Shown: piece by piece, positions 16,575 through 25,980 of the stretch
How positions within the stretch are numbered: the first letter of the stretch is position 1
Layout of the letters: every line of letters starts with the position of its first letter
DNA from: Fluviicola sp.
Lineage (GTDB): Bacteria; Bacteroidota; Bacteroidia; Flavobacteriales_D; Crocinitomicaceae
DNA: 34,192 bases
NCBI GenBank assembly: GCA_002734065.2
Contig: NVXU02000026.1
Span: 1 to 34,192, forward strand
Reading direction: 5' to 3'
Translations under genes and position numbers: made by a program
The notes under the pieces: model-generated
The model's input: only the letters and a program-made list of their open reading frames with translations
What the model was told of the DNA's origin: nothing
The model's database searches: none

Positions 16575-17354
16575 CTAGTCAAGTGTAGCGGTCAAATTAT
16601 AGAGTTCCATTACCTCTGTTAAAGACAATTCTCTATTCCATAGGTAAACTTCATCAATGGACCCATTAAAATATCTAATGGAGGCATCTCCCCAAGTTCC
16701 AAGAGTTGTAACCTCCGTTCTTGCTGCAATTGCAGTTGTGTTAAAACTGTTTGCATCACTTTGCAAGACACCATCGATGTACATCTTCATACCTGCTGTT
16801 GGAGATATAATTGCAACTACATGATGCCATGAGTTAGCAGTCCAACTGTTGCTATCTGAAACAATATAATCTGTTTTGTAAGAAAAAGTAACTCGCCCTT
16901 TTCTTGGTCCCCAAGTTGAACGACCTATATAGATTCCAAATTCATCCGATTGAATGGCATCATTTCGATAAATGATTGCAGCTGTTTCTACCAACGTTGT
17001 GTCAATATTAACTGCAGAAGAAAACCACAAAGAAATGGTTCTGACTCCACCGCCAACAGTTGCTCCTAAGTCAATGCTATTAGTTGTTCCATTGTACGAA
17101 TAGGCACTATCTGCAATACCCGGAACTAAAGTTGCCCCACTAATAATTCCATCATTGGATGTCGAATAACTCGTTGCATCTCCATTGAAAGAATAATAAT
17201 CGATTAAACCTGTATTGAATGTAACTGGAGTCGGTGTGCCTGTGATTTGAGGATCACTAGTTGGCTCAGGGTCTTTCTTCTTACAAGAAAAGACGACGAT
17301 AATTGATAATAACACCGCGAAAAAGTTAATACTGTTAATTCTTAATTTGCTCAT
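16575..17354 (-). CDS. LamG-domain surface lipoprotein
   Basis: The 259-residue product has a hydrophobic leader and a lipobox ending in Cys24 (VVFSC), followed by KKKDPEP, so it is a lipoprotein. Residues ~50-255 form a concanavalin A-like LamG/laminin-G-type domain: LIDYYSFNGDATSYS, then SYNGTTNSIDLG, RTISLWFSSA, WHHVVAIISP, MKMYIDGVLQ and IDEVYLWNRELSLTEV, in the order usual for the family. Such domains bind sugars or proteins. It lies 24 bases after the 625-aa secreted-protein gene and before the barrel gene, within the same tight run. A carbohydrate-binding or adhesive role at the surface is plausible but the ligand is unknown. Confidence 0.85.
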   Translation of the reverse strand: MSKLRINSINFFAVLLSIIVVFSCKKKDPEPTSDPQITGTPTPVTFNTGLIDYYSFNGDATSYSTSNDGIISGATLVPGIADSAYSYNGTTNSIDLGATVGGGVRTISLWFSSAVNIDTTLVETAAIIYRNDAIQSDEFGIYIGRSTWGPRKGRVTFSYKTDYIVSDSNSWTANSWHHVVAIISPTAGMKMYIDGVLQSDANSFNTTAIAARTEVTTLGTWGDASIRYFNGSIDEVYLWNRELSLTEVMELYNLTATLD

Positions 17355-17378
17355 CTGATTTAATTTTAATTGAATAAT

Positions 17379-19256
17379 TTACTTGTTAATATTTTCTTTT
17401 CTAATTCTTCGAGAGCCTCCACTTCCGTAAACTTTCATTGCCCCGAAACTTCCTCCTACAAATTCTTTCTTACATCTTACTTTTTGAGTGTAATAATTTC
17501 CATCCGCTTTTTTGAATGCAACATGGGCGTAGAAATCTTTGTATAAGGTCACACCTAAGGCATTTTTCTTCACATACCAAGGTTTTGAGGTAATTACAAC
17601 CTTCACAACCTCTTTTACAACTCCTTTGCTATTGGCAATAAACCCTGAAGCCACGCTTTTTTCAAGTGCAGGATTTGAAACCTCTGCTTTCTCCATTCTT
17701 GAGGCATCAATCTCGTATTTTTCCATTTTTGCTTTCATTCCCTTTAAGAATGCCAAACCTTCTTCGGTTGCTTCAATGGTTATTTTCTTTTTTAAGCTAT
17801 TATCTGCACTGTAAATCGTAAATTCCTGAGGCACACCTGGCATCAACACATCAGCAAGTTTACTTTGAGTACCACAGTCATAAAACATTGATTTTACATA
17901 GGTCTCTTGTAGGTCGTTCCATTCTGATGAAGGGATAAAAACCAATTTTTTGTACCCTATATTTTTTTCCTCCCCATATAAAGGAACAGCTTTTCTGGCA
18001 TCAAAAACGTACTTGTTTTGGTTTGGGTCTTTATCGCCGTCAACAAAATCAAATTGTAAGAAAGAGCTATAACTTCCCAGATTTTTGTCTGTTAGAACAA
18101 AAATATGTACTGGTTTTTTTCCGTCTATGATTATTTTGTCAGTAACAACACTTTCACTTAAAGTTTGAGCGGTTATTCCATCTTTCTGAACAAGATAAAT
18201 TCCGCTTCCTTTCGCTCTGTGAAAATCACCCGCTCTGTATTTATCATACAACTTATCGAGCGTTTCTTTGACCGACTTATGATAATAGTCCGCCTTTTTG
18301 AAATAGGAATTCATTGCCTCATGGTCGTTTACAAACTTTTTGAACAAGACAATCCCGTCATAAATTGTTTGAACTTTTTTTGCGTTTTCGGCAGAATTTG
18401 CACCTCCTAATTTGGCGAGATGAGCATAATCGCCCATATCACTTAGTTTGGAATCAAGTCTTTTAAGAGAATAGTCCCCTACTCCATTTTTTTCAAGGGC
18501 ATTGTTAACACCTGGGAGAATATCATCTCTTATTTCGTCCCGTGAAGAGGCGCTACCTATGTCTTTGGTTTTTGCGAGTTCATCTGGATTGTTTACCATC
18601 TGCATGGTATTTGAAACAGTCAGATTATTCTCATTTAAGTAAGTTAACCCTTTTATAAAATCGGTAAAGCCATCACTTGAAGAGGCTCTTAGGAATCTTT
18701 TCACTTTTCTGAGTTCGTACTTCATGGGGTCATACTTGGCATTGATTTCCTTCCTTATTGATTCTTTGTTCTTTGCCTCTGAATCCCTTTTAGCTCGATC
18801 TTCTTTTATTGAAGTCTTGGCTTCTGACTCATTTCCTCCTGCAATTAATTTTAACTTTTCGACCTCTTGTTCTTCTAAACTGAGATCTAATTCCTTATCA
18901 GATTTCTGCTGAACTTTTGAAATTGCTATTCCAGCGCTTTCTGTCCTACTTAAAGCAGTACTCCATTTTTTCTGAGCAATGTATTCGTTTGCTTCACTTA
19001 CGTATTTGCTATAGCTTTTATAGTAATAAGCAGCTGAGCCTGTAAGTAATTTTCCTGCCATTGTTTTTACAACATCGTTGTTACTGGATGATGAACGAGA
19101 GGAAGAACTGCTTTCACTTTTCGATTTATCCTTATTTATTTTCACATCTTTTAATCCCTTTCCTCTTAGATTTCGATTAATTTGAGCATTTGTATTCAAT
19201 GTGAAGCACATTAAAACAGTCGCCATTAATATTACTCTTGTTGATGTTTGTTTCAT
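17379..19256 (-). CDS. Secreted protein of unknown function
   Basis: I do not recognise this 625-residue protein. It has a signal peptide (about 1-24, cleavage likely after NTNA), a serine-rich linker (about 47-60), and a long charged helical region (about 90-200) rich in Glu/Lys that may be coiled coil. A basic/mixed middle follows, with beta-rich segments toward the end (for example VVKVVITSKPWYVKKNALG and GVTLYKDFYAHVAFKKADG). No T9SS sorting domain is apparent at the C-terminus, which ends in basic residues GGSRRIRKENINK. It is probably periplasmic or at the outer membrane. It lies between the 365-aa and LamG genes in the tight secreted run. The name is deliberately left generic. Confidence 0.75.
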   Translation of the reverse strand: MKQTSTRVILMATVLMCFTLNTNAQINRNLRGKGLKDVKINKDKSKSESSSSSRSSSSNNDVVKTMAGKLLTGSAAYYYKSYSKYVSEANEYIAQKKWSTALSRTESAGIAISKVQQKSDKELDLSLEEQEVEKLKLIAGGNESEAKTSIKEDRAKRDSEAKNKESIRKEINAKYDPMKYELRKVKRFLRASSSDGFTDFIKGLTYLNENNLTVSNTMQMVNNPDELAKTKDIGSASSRDEIRDDILPGVNNALEKNGVGDYSLKRLDSKLSDMGDYAHLAKLGGANSAENAKKVQTIYDGIVLFKKFVNDHEAMNSYFKKADYYHKSVKETLDKLYDKYRAGDFHRAKGSGIYLVQKDGITAQTLSESVVTDKIIIDGKKPVHIFVLTDKNLGSYSSFLQFDFVDGDKDPNQNKYVFDARKAVPLYGEEKNIGYKKLVFIPSSEWNDLQETYVKSMFYDCGTQSKLADVLMPGVPQEFTIYSADNSLKKKITIEATEEGLAFLKGMKAKMEKYEIDASRMEKAEVSNPALEKSVASGFIANSKGVVKEVVKVVITSKPWYVKKNALGVTLYKDFYAHVAFKKADGNYYTQKVRCKKEFVGGSFGAMKVYGSGGSRRIRKENINK

Positions 19257-19294
19257 AGAGTTACTTTTTTGTTGTTATTATTGTTGTTGTTTAC

Positions 19295-20392
19295 TTATTT
19301 CTTTAAAGAGTTGAATTGAAACCTGTTGATAAAGTCATTACCGGCTTCAATCGATTTAAAGCACTTCTCGACTTTTTTCGTTTTGTTAATTGGTTCTATG
19401 ATTACTGAATCATCTTTAATAAAACCTTTCAAAATTTCAACTCGAAATTCTCCTGAAGCATTCCCTATATCCAAGATTGTATTAAATAGAAGTGAGTTAA
19501 ACAAATAGTCAGATTCATCTTGAAATTCTATTTGATTTGAAACTTTTGAGTAGTGCAAATAATTTTTGCTTTGATGCTCTTTTTCAGGATAAAAACTCGA
19601 CCTACTCCAAAAAGTCATTACTGAATCGACTGCAATTATCTGAATTTTCGATGAATAGCCTTCATTCTTAGTGAAAATCAATTCTGTAGAATTTAAAGAC
19701 TTTCTTCTTTCGATTTCTTTCTCTTCAAAATTAACTTCAAAAAGTTTCTTGTCTAACAAATCGAAGCTAACCATTTGATTAAAGGTCATACCAAAATTCA
19801 AGAGGCCCTCCACTGCTGAAGTATCGTCAATGATACTTTCGTACGGATTACTTTTCGGATTAAAATCAACTGCTTTTTTTAGCGCATTGAAATAATACTC
19901 ATATTTAACTTTCCTTTTTGAGGCGTTTCTTCTAATCAATAAATCACAAGAGTTCTCAATTATCATAGTGTCTCCACTATTTTTATCTATCAATAATATG
20001 GATTCAATGTATCTCCCTTTTACATCACCAATATTTCTTGAGGCTAGAGCATTTGACTTATCAATAATAGAATTATACAAATTCATTTTATTAATTGGTT
20101 TAGCAGCAACCTCATCAATTAATTGCACGGTAGATTCAAAACTGATTGTATCTTCCATACGCTTAACAACCCTCTCCACATAGCCTCTTCTTTTTAAGGT
20201 AATTGGAAATTGACTTTTAGCAATAACAACCTCACCATAATCATTGCTTATACCAATAATATCATTCTTAGAATTGAACACTTGAACCTGTATAACGGGC
20301 TCATCAAAGAATCTGTCATATACAACCGAGCCATCTTGTCCTTCTGAAAAGAAGGAACTTAAAGTGATGATAATAAAAAGTACTTTTCTCAT
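19295..20392 (-). CDS. Exported protein with carboxypeptidase-regulatory-like domain
   Basis: The 365-residue product has a signal peptide (about 1-18, ending SEGQ). Residues ~20-80 read like a CarboxypepD_reg/CNA-B-like fold: VIQVQVFNSKNDIIGISNDYGEV then FPITLKRRGYVERVV. In Bacteroidota this fold fronts TonB receptors and many surface proteins. No barrel, plug or TonB box follows, so this is a soluble or envelope-attached member. The remaining ~280 residues are not recognised. It is 11 bases after the beta-helix gene and 38 before the next, so the run is likely one transcript. Confidence 0.68.
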   Translation of the reverse strand: MRKVLFIIITLSSFFSEGQDGSVVYDRFFDEPVIQVQVFNSKNDIIGISNDYGEVVIAKSQFPITLKRRGYVERVVKRMEDTISFESTVQLIDEVAAKPINKMNLYNSIIDKSNALASRNIGDVKGRYIESILLIDKNSGDTMIIENSCDLLIRRNASKRKVKYEYYFNALKKAVDFNPKSNPYESIIDDTSAVEGLLNFGMTFNQMVSFDLLDKKLFEVNFEEKEIERRKSLNSTELIFTKNEGYSSKIQIIAVDSVMTFWSRSSFYPEKEHQSKNYLHYSKVSNQIEFQDESDYLFNSLLFNTILDIGNASGEFRVEILKGFIKDDSVIIEPINKTKKVEKCFKSIEAGNDFINRFQFNSLKK

Positions 20393-20403
20393 CTGATTAT
20401 AAT

Positions 20404-23400
20404 CTATTGTTTAATTATTCTAACTGTATAAATTAATGCGTTATCATCAATGAATTGCACCATGTAAAAGCCACTAGCAAACTCTGAAACATCTATTTGC
20501 TTTACTCCAGCCTCTAGTGAGAATGACTTAACGATTGCTCCCAAACTGTTGGTGATGGTAACAGACAATGCGTCATTGCTACTGATAAATAAGTTATTCT
20601 GCGTTGGGTTTGGATAAACATTGATACCATAGCTATTCAATTCTCCAAGACCAACATTGTTCATGTTGAAAGCTGAAGAACTATTCGAGCACCCATTTCC
20701 ATCAGTTACTTCAACTGTGTAGTTCCCGTTTACTGTTGGCGTGTGAGTCTGTGAATTTGCACCAGGAATAATAGTCCCATTTAGATACCATTGGTAAGTT
20801 GTGTAAGAACCTGTTGTTAAATCGGCTCCAGAAAGTGATACTGTTGGAGTTGTTGGCAAAGCATTTACCGTTACTGTAACTTGATCTGTGTTAGAACAAC
20901 CAGTTGCTGTTTCCGTTCCTGTAACAGTGTAAGTAGTTGTCACTGATGGAGTAATTGATTGCGATTGACCTGCACCCAAACCATTGTCCCAAGAATAAGT
21001 TCCTGTTGCGCTCAATGTTGCATTTAATGTTGTTGCATCTCCAAAACAAACGGCTGGGTTCTGCGCTGAAGCTGTTACTGTTGGTAAAGAGTTGACTGTT
21101 ACCGTAACTTGGTCTGTACTAGAACAACCCGTTGCAGTTTCCGTTCCTGTAACAATGTAAGTTGTTGTAGTAGCGGGAGTAATTGATTGCGATTGACCTG
21201 CACCTAAACCATTGTCCCAAGAATAAGTTCCTGTTGCGCTTAATGTTGCGTTCAATGTTGTTGCATCACCGGCGCATATTGTTGGGTCTTGCACCGAAGC
21301 GGTAACTGTTGGCAGAGAGTTGACTGTTACCGTGACTTGGTCTGTGCTAGAACAACCAGTTGCAGTTTCCGTTCCTGTAACAATGTAAGTCGTTGTAGTT
21401 GTTGGTATAATTGATTGCGATTGACCCGCACCCAAACCATTGTCCCAAGAATAAGTTCCTGTTGCGCTCAATGTTGCGTTTAATGTTGTTGCATCACCAA
21501 AACAAACGGCTGTATTCTGCGCTGAAGCAGTAACTGTTGGCAAAGAATTGACTGTTACTGTAACTTGATCTGTGCTAGAACAACCCGTTGCAGTTTCCGT
21601 TCCTGTAACAATGTACGACGTTGTAGTTGCTGGAGTAATTGATTGCGATTGACCTGCACCCAAACCATTGTCCCAAGAATAAGTCCCTGTTGCGCTTAAT
21701 GTTGCGTTCAATGTTGTTGCATCACCGAAACAAACGGCTGTATTCTGTGCTGAAGCAGTAACTGTCGGCAAAGCATTGACTGTTACTGTAACTTGATCGG
21801 TACTAGAGCAACCTGTTGCAGTTTCCGTTCCTGTAACAATGTAAGTCGTTGTGGTTGCTGGAGTAATTGATTGCGATTGACCTGCTCCCAAACCATTGTC
21901 CCAAGAGTAAGTTCCTGTTGCGTTCAATGTTGCGTTCAATGTTGTTGCATCACCAGCACAAATTGTTGGGTTTTGCACTGAAGCTGTAACTGTTGGCAAA
22001 GAATTGACTGTAATAACAATCGAAGCTGAATTTTGACAACCATTTGAAGTACCAACGACAGAGTAAGTAGTTGTTGAACCTGGCACAAATGAAATTCCAT
22101 CGACTGCACCATTATCCCATGAGTAAGAATTTGCTCCACCACCAGTTAATGTTATTGCATCCCCTTGACAAACAGAAGTGTTAGTCGAGTTAGCAGTGAC
22201 AGTTGGTATTGAATTTACCGTTATGGTAATTTGATCGGTGTTGGAACAACCATTCGATGTACCTATTACAGAATATGTAGTTGTTGAAGCAGGTATAAAT
22301 GAATTTCCATCAACAACACCATTATTCCATGAATAAGACATAGCTCCACTACCTGTCAACGTAATTGCATCTCCTTGACATATATTAATACTTGTCGAAT
22401 TAGCAGTTACAGTAGGCGATGGATTTACAGTTATCAAAATCGAAGCAACATCCTGACAACCTCCAGGTGTTGAACCTGTAACAGTGTAGGTGATCGTTGA
22501 AGAAGGTGCAAAAGAAACACCATCAACAGCTCCATTATCCCAAGAATAAGAATTAGCTCCACTTCCGGTCAAAGTAATTGCATCACCTTGACAAATATCA
22601 GAACTGGTACTATTTGCATTAACAGCTGGGGGAGAATCGACAGTTATTGTTATTGAGGCTGAATTCTCACAACCATTAACATCAACTCCAAACACCGTAT
22701 AAGTGGTTGTAGTGGGAGGAACAAAAGACACACCATCTGTCACACCATTATCCCAAGAATAAGAACTTGCTCCACTTCCTGTTAAGGTAATTGCATCATT
22801 CTGACAAATTATTGCACTCGTAGAATTCGCCACAACTGGTGGGTCTGGCAATATAGTAATAGTAACTGAAGCAGTATCTTGGCACCCTGAAGCAATGTCC
22901 GTAGCAGTTGCAATGTAAGTTGTAGTAACCGCTGGGGAAACAAAAGGAGATTGACCTGCACCAACACCATTATCCCAAGTGTATGTTCCTGGCATTACAA
23001 TACTAGCGTACAACTGAACTGATCCACCTTCACAAATTGATGAACCCCCAATGGCTAATGTGCTAACAACAAAAGAAAGTCTCCCTTGTGATTCATAAGC
23101 TCCAATATCTATGGTACCATCAAAAAGACGTGTCTGTCCCGCTTGATCAAGTGCAGGTGCGTTTGTATTATTTCCAGCATTAAATGCCGGGCTGTTACAA
23201 AGTAAAGCCGCCGTTTTTGTATATGCGCTATTATTGTATTGTAAAATATCCAGTAACGGATCCGCAACAATATCACCCATTGCTAATGACACCTGTGAGT
23301 TAGCCAAAGTCTCAATTATATTATACCCTAAACTAGTCGTTGTTGATCCGGTAACAGTATAAATATCTACTCCCTCGGTAGCACTTCCTTTTGCAATTAT

Positions 23401-24264
23401 AGTGTTCTCCAGTTGAAGAGTACCAAAGTTTAATATATTTCCACCTTGTCCTAGGTTTGGAGAATTTGCAGATGAAATACCAGTTGCAATTGTAGAATTT
23501 TTTATCGTCAAAAGTGCTCCATTATTGTAAATATTACCACCTGCAGCCGTTGTTCCTTGAGACAAAGCTCTATTTGTAGAAAATGTAGAAGAATTTACAG
23601 TCGCCTGAGCTTCATTATAAATTGCGCCACCGCGTCCACCGCCAGAACTTGTAAAGCTCCCAGCATAATTATTGTAAAAGCTACAAAAATTAATATCTAA
23701 CTGAACTCCTCTATTATAGATTGCACCGCCATAAGCAAAGTTCACTGCTCCATAAGTCGAAAAATTATCAAAAAACTCACAATTGTTAATTGTTGCAGAA
23801 CCTGCTGTATTATTATAAATAGCTCCACCTCCATGTGAGGGAGCGTTGACAATACTTTCATTGCCTGAAAATCTACAATTGTTCAACTCTAAAGTACCAT
23901 TATTTAAAATTGCGCCCCCAGTAGAAGTTCTACCATCGGCAAAATTCAGCCAACTAAAAGTAACAACACTCGGACTAACAACACTGAACAATCTGGTATT
24001 ACTAGCCCCATTGATAGTTACAGTAGAACCACTAGAAAATCCCGTGAAGGTCAAGTTTTTATCCACTGTAATAACAGAGAAAACATAGATTATGCTTCCA
24101 GCTAATGATGCATCAAACACAATATCATCTCCTGTGACAGCATTTAATACTGCATCTCTTAATGAACCGGCTCCAACATTACCGGTGTTTGTTACTGTAA
24201 TTGTTGCTCCATAAGAAGCAAATGTCAAAAGTGTAAATGCTAAGAATGTATAAATCTGTTTCAT
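20404..24264 (-). CDS. T9SS type A surface protein: parallel beta-helix plus Ig-like repeats
   Basis: The 1286-residue product has a signal peptide (about 1-20). A right-handed parallel beta-helix-like region runs to ~390, with repeated GGAIYN/GGAILN and NNCRF/NNCEF rungs, ending in the choice-of-anchor Q-type ALDQAG...DIGAYES. Four ~70-residue repeats (475-755, each with ICQGDAITLTGSGA and SYSWDNG) follow. Five nearly identical 76-residue repeats (756-1135, each with [10 protein letters not shown] and [17 protein letters not shown]) come next. A last module and a type A T9SS sorting domain (NVYPNPTQNNLFIS ... GFYMVQF) close it. It should be secreted across the outer membrane and attached to the surface. 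It is closely related to its upstream neighbour (24294-25949). Adhesion is the likely role. Confidence 0.9.
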   Translation of the reverse strand: MKQIYTFLAFTLLTFASYGATITVTNTGNVGAGSLRDAVLNAVTGDDIVFDASLAGSIIYVFSVITVDKNLTFTGFSSGSTVTINGASNTRLFSVVSPSVVTFSWLNFADGRTSTGGAILNNGTLELNNCRFSGNESIVNAPSHGGGAIYNNTAGSATINNCEFFDNFSTYGAVNFAYGGAIYNRGVQLDINFCSFYNNYAGSFTSSGGGRGGAIYNEAQATVNSSTFSTNRALSQGTTAAGGNIYNNGALLTIKNSTIATGISSANSPNLGQGGNILNFGTLQLENTIIAKGSATEGVDIYTVTGSTTTSLGYNIIETLANSQVSLAMGDIVADPLLDILQYNNSAYTKTAALLCNSPAFNAGNNTNAPALDQAGQTRLFDGTIDIGAYESQGRLSFVVSTLAIGGSSICEGGSVQLYASIVMPGTYTWDNGVGAGQSPFVSPAVTTTYIATATDIASGCQDTASVTITILPDPPVVANSTSAIICQNDAITLTGSGASSYSWDNGVTDGVSFVPPTTTTYTVFGVDVNGCENSASITITVDSPPAVNANSTSSDICQGDAITLTGSGANSYSWDNGAVDGVSFAPSSTITYTVTGSTPGGCQDVASILITVNPSPTVTANSTSINICQGDAITLTGSGAMSYSWNNGVVDGNSFIPASTTTYSVIGTSNGCSNTDQITITVNSIPTVTANSTNTSVCQGDAITLTGGGANSYSWDNGAVDGISFVPGSTTTYSVVGTSNGCQNSASIVITVNSLPTVTASVQNPTICAGDATTLNATLNATGTYSWDNGLGAGQSQSITPATTTTYIVTGTETATGCSSTDQVTVTVNALPTVTASAQNTAVCFGDATTLNATLSATGTYSWDNGLGAGQSQSITPATTTSYIVTGTETATGCSSTDQVTVTVNSLPTVTASAQNTAVCFGDATTLNATLSATGTYSWDNGLGAGQSQSIIPTTTTTYIVTGTETATGCSSTDQVTVTVNSLPTVTASVQDPTICAGDATTLNATLSATGTYSWDNGLGAGQSQSITPATTTTYIVTGTETATGCSSTDQVTVTVNSLPTVTASAQNPAVCFGDATTLNATLSATGTYSWDNGLGAGQSQSITPSVTTTYTVTGTETATGCSNTDQVTVTVNALPTTPTVSLSGADLTTGSYTTYQWYLNGTIIPGANSQTHTPTVNGNYTVEVTDGNGCSNSSSAFNMNNVGLGELNSYGINVYPNPTQNNLFISSNDALSVTITNSLGAIVKSFSLEAGVKQIDVSEFASGFYMVQFIDDNALIYTVRIIKQ
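20860..21999 (-). repeat. Five tandem 228-bp coding repeats
   Basis: Five in-frame copies of a 228-base unit fill exactly 1140 bases. Each encodes one 76-residue Ig-like module from LPTVTAS to VTVTVN. Copies differ mainly at two short sites (SVQNPTICAGD versus SAQNTAVCFGD), which suggests recent duplication or gene conversion. A sixth, more diverged copy lies in the neighbouring gene near 26437-26664. Confidence 0.9.
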
Positions 24265-24293
24265 AATTTTTATTTTATCGTTTAAATTTTTAA

Positions 24294-25949
24294 TTATTGC
24301 TTAATAAATGTCGTTTTCCCTACAAATGAATCTTCCCCTACAAATTGAAGGATGTAAAAGCCATTCGTTAATTCTGAAACATCCAATTGATTCTCTCCTG
24401 CTTTTATTGAGAAGGTTTTAACGGTTGCTCCCAAACTGTTGGTGATAGTAACAGATAATACGTCTTTGCTACTGATGAATAAGTCATTCTCCGTTGGGTT
24501 TGGATAAACATTGATACCGTAACTGTTCAATTCTCCAAGACCAACATTGTTCATGTTGAAAATTGAAGAAATCATTGAACATCCATTAGCGTCTGTAACC
24601 TCAACAGTGTAATCTCCGTTTACTGTTGGAGTATAATTCTGCGAGCTTGCACCAGAAATAACAGCGCCATTTAAGTACCATTGATACGTCGTGTAAGAGC
24701 CAGTTGTTAAACCAACATTTACCGTATAAATCATTGGAATTGAGCCACCTGTATTTGATTGAGCCTCATAAGCCCCAATATCGATAGTGCCACCAAAAAC
24801 TCTTGCTTGTCCAGCTTGATCTAAAGCAGGAGCATTAACGTTGTTTCCAGCATTAACAGCAGGACTACCACAAAGTAGTGAACAAGTTTTTGTAAAAGCA
24901 TCGTTATTGTATTTTAAAGTATCTATCCATGGATCTATTAAAGTATCACCAATAATAAAAGTCATTGCAGCAAACAAGGAGTCCATTAATATATTATTGC
25001 CTAAGCTTACAGTAACTCCTTGTCCTATGGTTGTAAAAACATCATTTCCTATTTGGGAGTTTCCTTTTTCAACTATTGTATTTTCTAGTTGAAGTGTTCC
25101 TTGATTCCAAATATTTCCCCCTTGTCCACCTAAAGCCTCTCCTCTTGTAATTGTAGAGTTTCTTATGTTTAAAATCGAAGTAACTGAATTATTAGCTATG
25201 GTTCCTCCATATTTATTGACCCCAGGAGATTGGCATTCATTTCTAAAAAAAGTAGATGAGTTGATATTTAATGTTGTTGCATTGTAAATCGCCCCACCTC
25301 TACTTGAAAGTGGTGAGCTGACTATATTGCCATAGAAACTGGAGTAGTTAACATCAAGTGCCACCCCTCGATTAAATATTGCTCCACCATTTGACATATT
25401 AGATATAGGAGCATTACTTGTGTTGTCATAGAATTCACAATTATTTACTGTTGCAACCCCATTTGTATTATTATAAAGTGCGGCTCCTCCTTGATCGTTA
25501 TTAGATGTTACAGTACAGTTGTTGTTATAAAATCGACAATAATTTAATTCTAAAGTTCCACTATTCAAAATCCCAGCGCCAGTACTTACATTACCTTCCG
25601 TTATATTAATCCAATTGATACTAACAGTAGCACCACTTGAAATTGAGAAAACGCGCGTTAAGTTCCCTCCACTTATAACAATGGGCCAAATCCCAGTTGT
25701 AACCCACCCTAGTAGAATGGGTGGTCCGAAAATAACTATATCATTTGCTATTGTAATTGGCGTAAGAAGGATAATCGTACTATTATTAATTCCTACGTCA
25801 AAAAAAACAGTATCTCCAACGCCTACATTTGCAACTGCATTTCTTAATGAGCCAGTGCCTGCATCATTATTATTTAAAACTGTAATATTAGCTCCATAAG
25901 AACCAAATGTCAAAAGTGTAAATACTATAAATGTGTAAACTTGTTTCAT
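24294..25949 (-). CDS. T9SS type A surface protein: parallel beta-helix
   Basis: The 551-residue product is a shorter paralogue of its downstream neighbour. It has a near-identical signal peptide (MKQVYTFIVFTLLTFGSYGA) and the same helix rungs (GGAIFN, NYCRFYNNN, NNCEFYDN). The same choice-of-anchor Q-type ending follows (ALDQAGQARVFGGTIDIGAYEA). It lacks all the Ig-like repeats and passes directly to a QWYLNGAVISGAS module and a type A sorting domain ([14 protein letters not shown]). The beta-helix fold occurs in polysaccharide lyases and in adhesins; no catalytic residues could be recognised, so I do not call an enzyme. It is separated by 29 and 31 bases from its neighbours. Confidence 0.88.
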   Translation of the reverse strand: MKQVYTFIVFTLLTFGSYGANITVLNNNDAGTGSLRNAVANVGVGDTVFFDVGINNSTIILLTPITIANDIVIFGPPILLGWVTTGIWPIVISGGNLTRVFSISSGATVSINWINITEGNVSTGAGILNSGTLELNYCRFYNNNCTVTSNNDQGGAALYNNTNGVATVNNCEFYDNTSNAPISNMSNGGAIFNRGVALDVNYSSFYGNIVSSPLSSRGGAIYNATTLNINSSTFFRNECQSPGVNKYGGTIANNSVTSILNIRNSTITRGEALGGQGGNIWNQGTLQLENTIVEKGNSQIGNDVFTTIGQGVTVSLGNNILMDSLFAAMTFIIGDTLIDPWIDTLKYNNDAFTKTCSLLCGSPAVNAGNNVNAPALDQAGQARVFGGTIDIGAYEAQSNTGGSIPMIYTVNVGLTTGSYTTYQWYLNGAVISGASSQNYTPTVNGDYTVEVTDANGCSMISSIFNMNNVGLGELNSYGINVYPNPTENDLFISSKDVLSVTITNSLGATVKTFSIKAGENQLDVSELTNGFYILQFVGEDSFVGKTTFIKQ

Positions 25950-25980
25950 GATTTTTATTTTTTTCGTTATTCTCTCTAAA

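Noticed and set aside
20860-21999. CRISPR-like regular repeats
   Set aside because: The repeats are 228 bases, contiguous and in frame in a coding sequence, without spacers.
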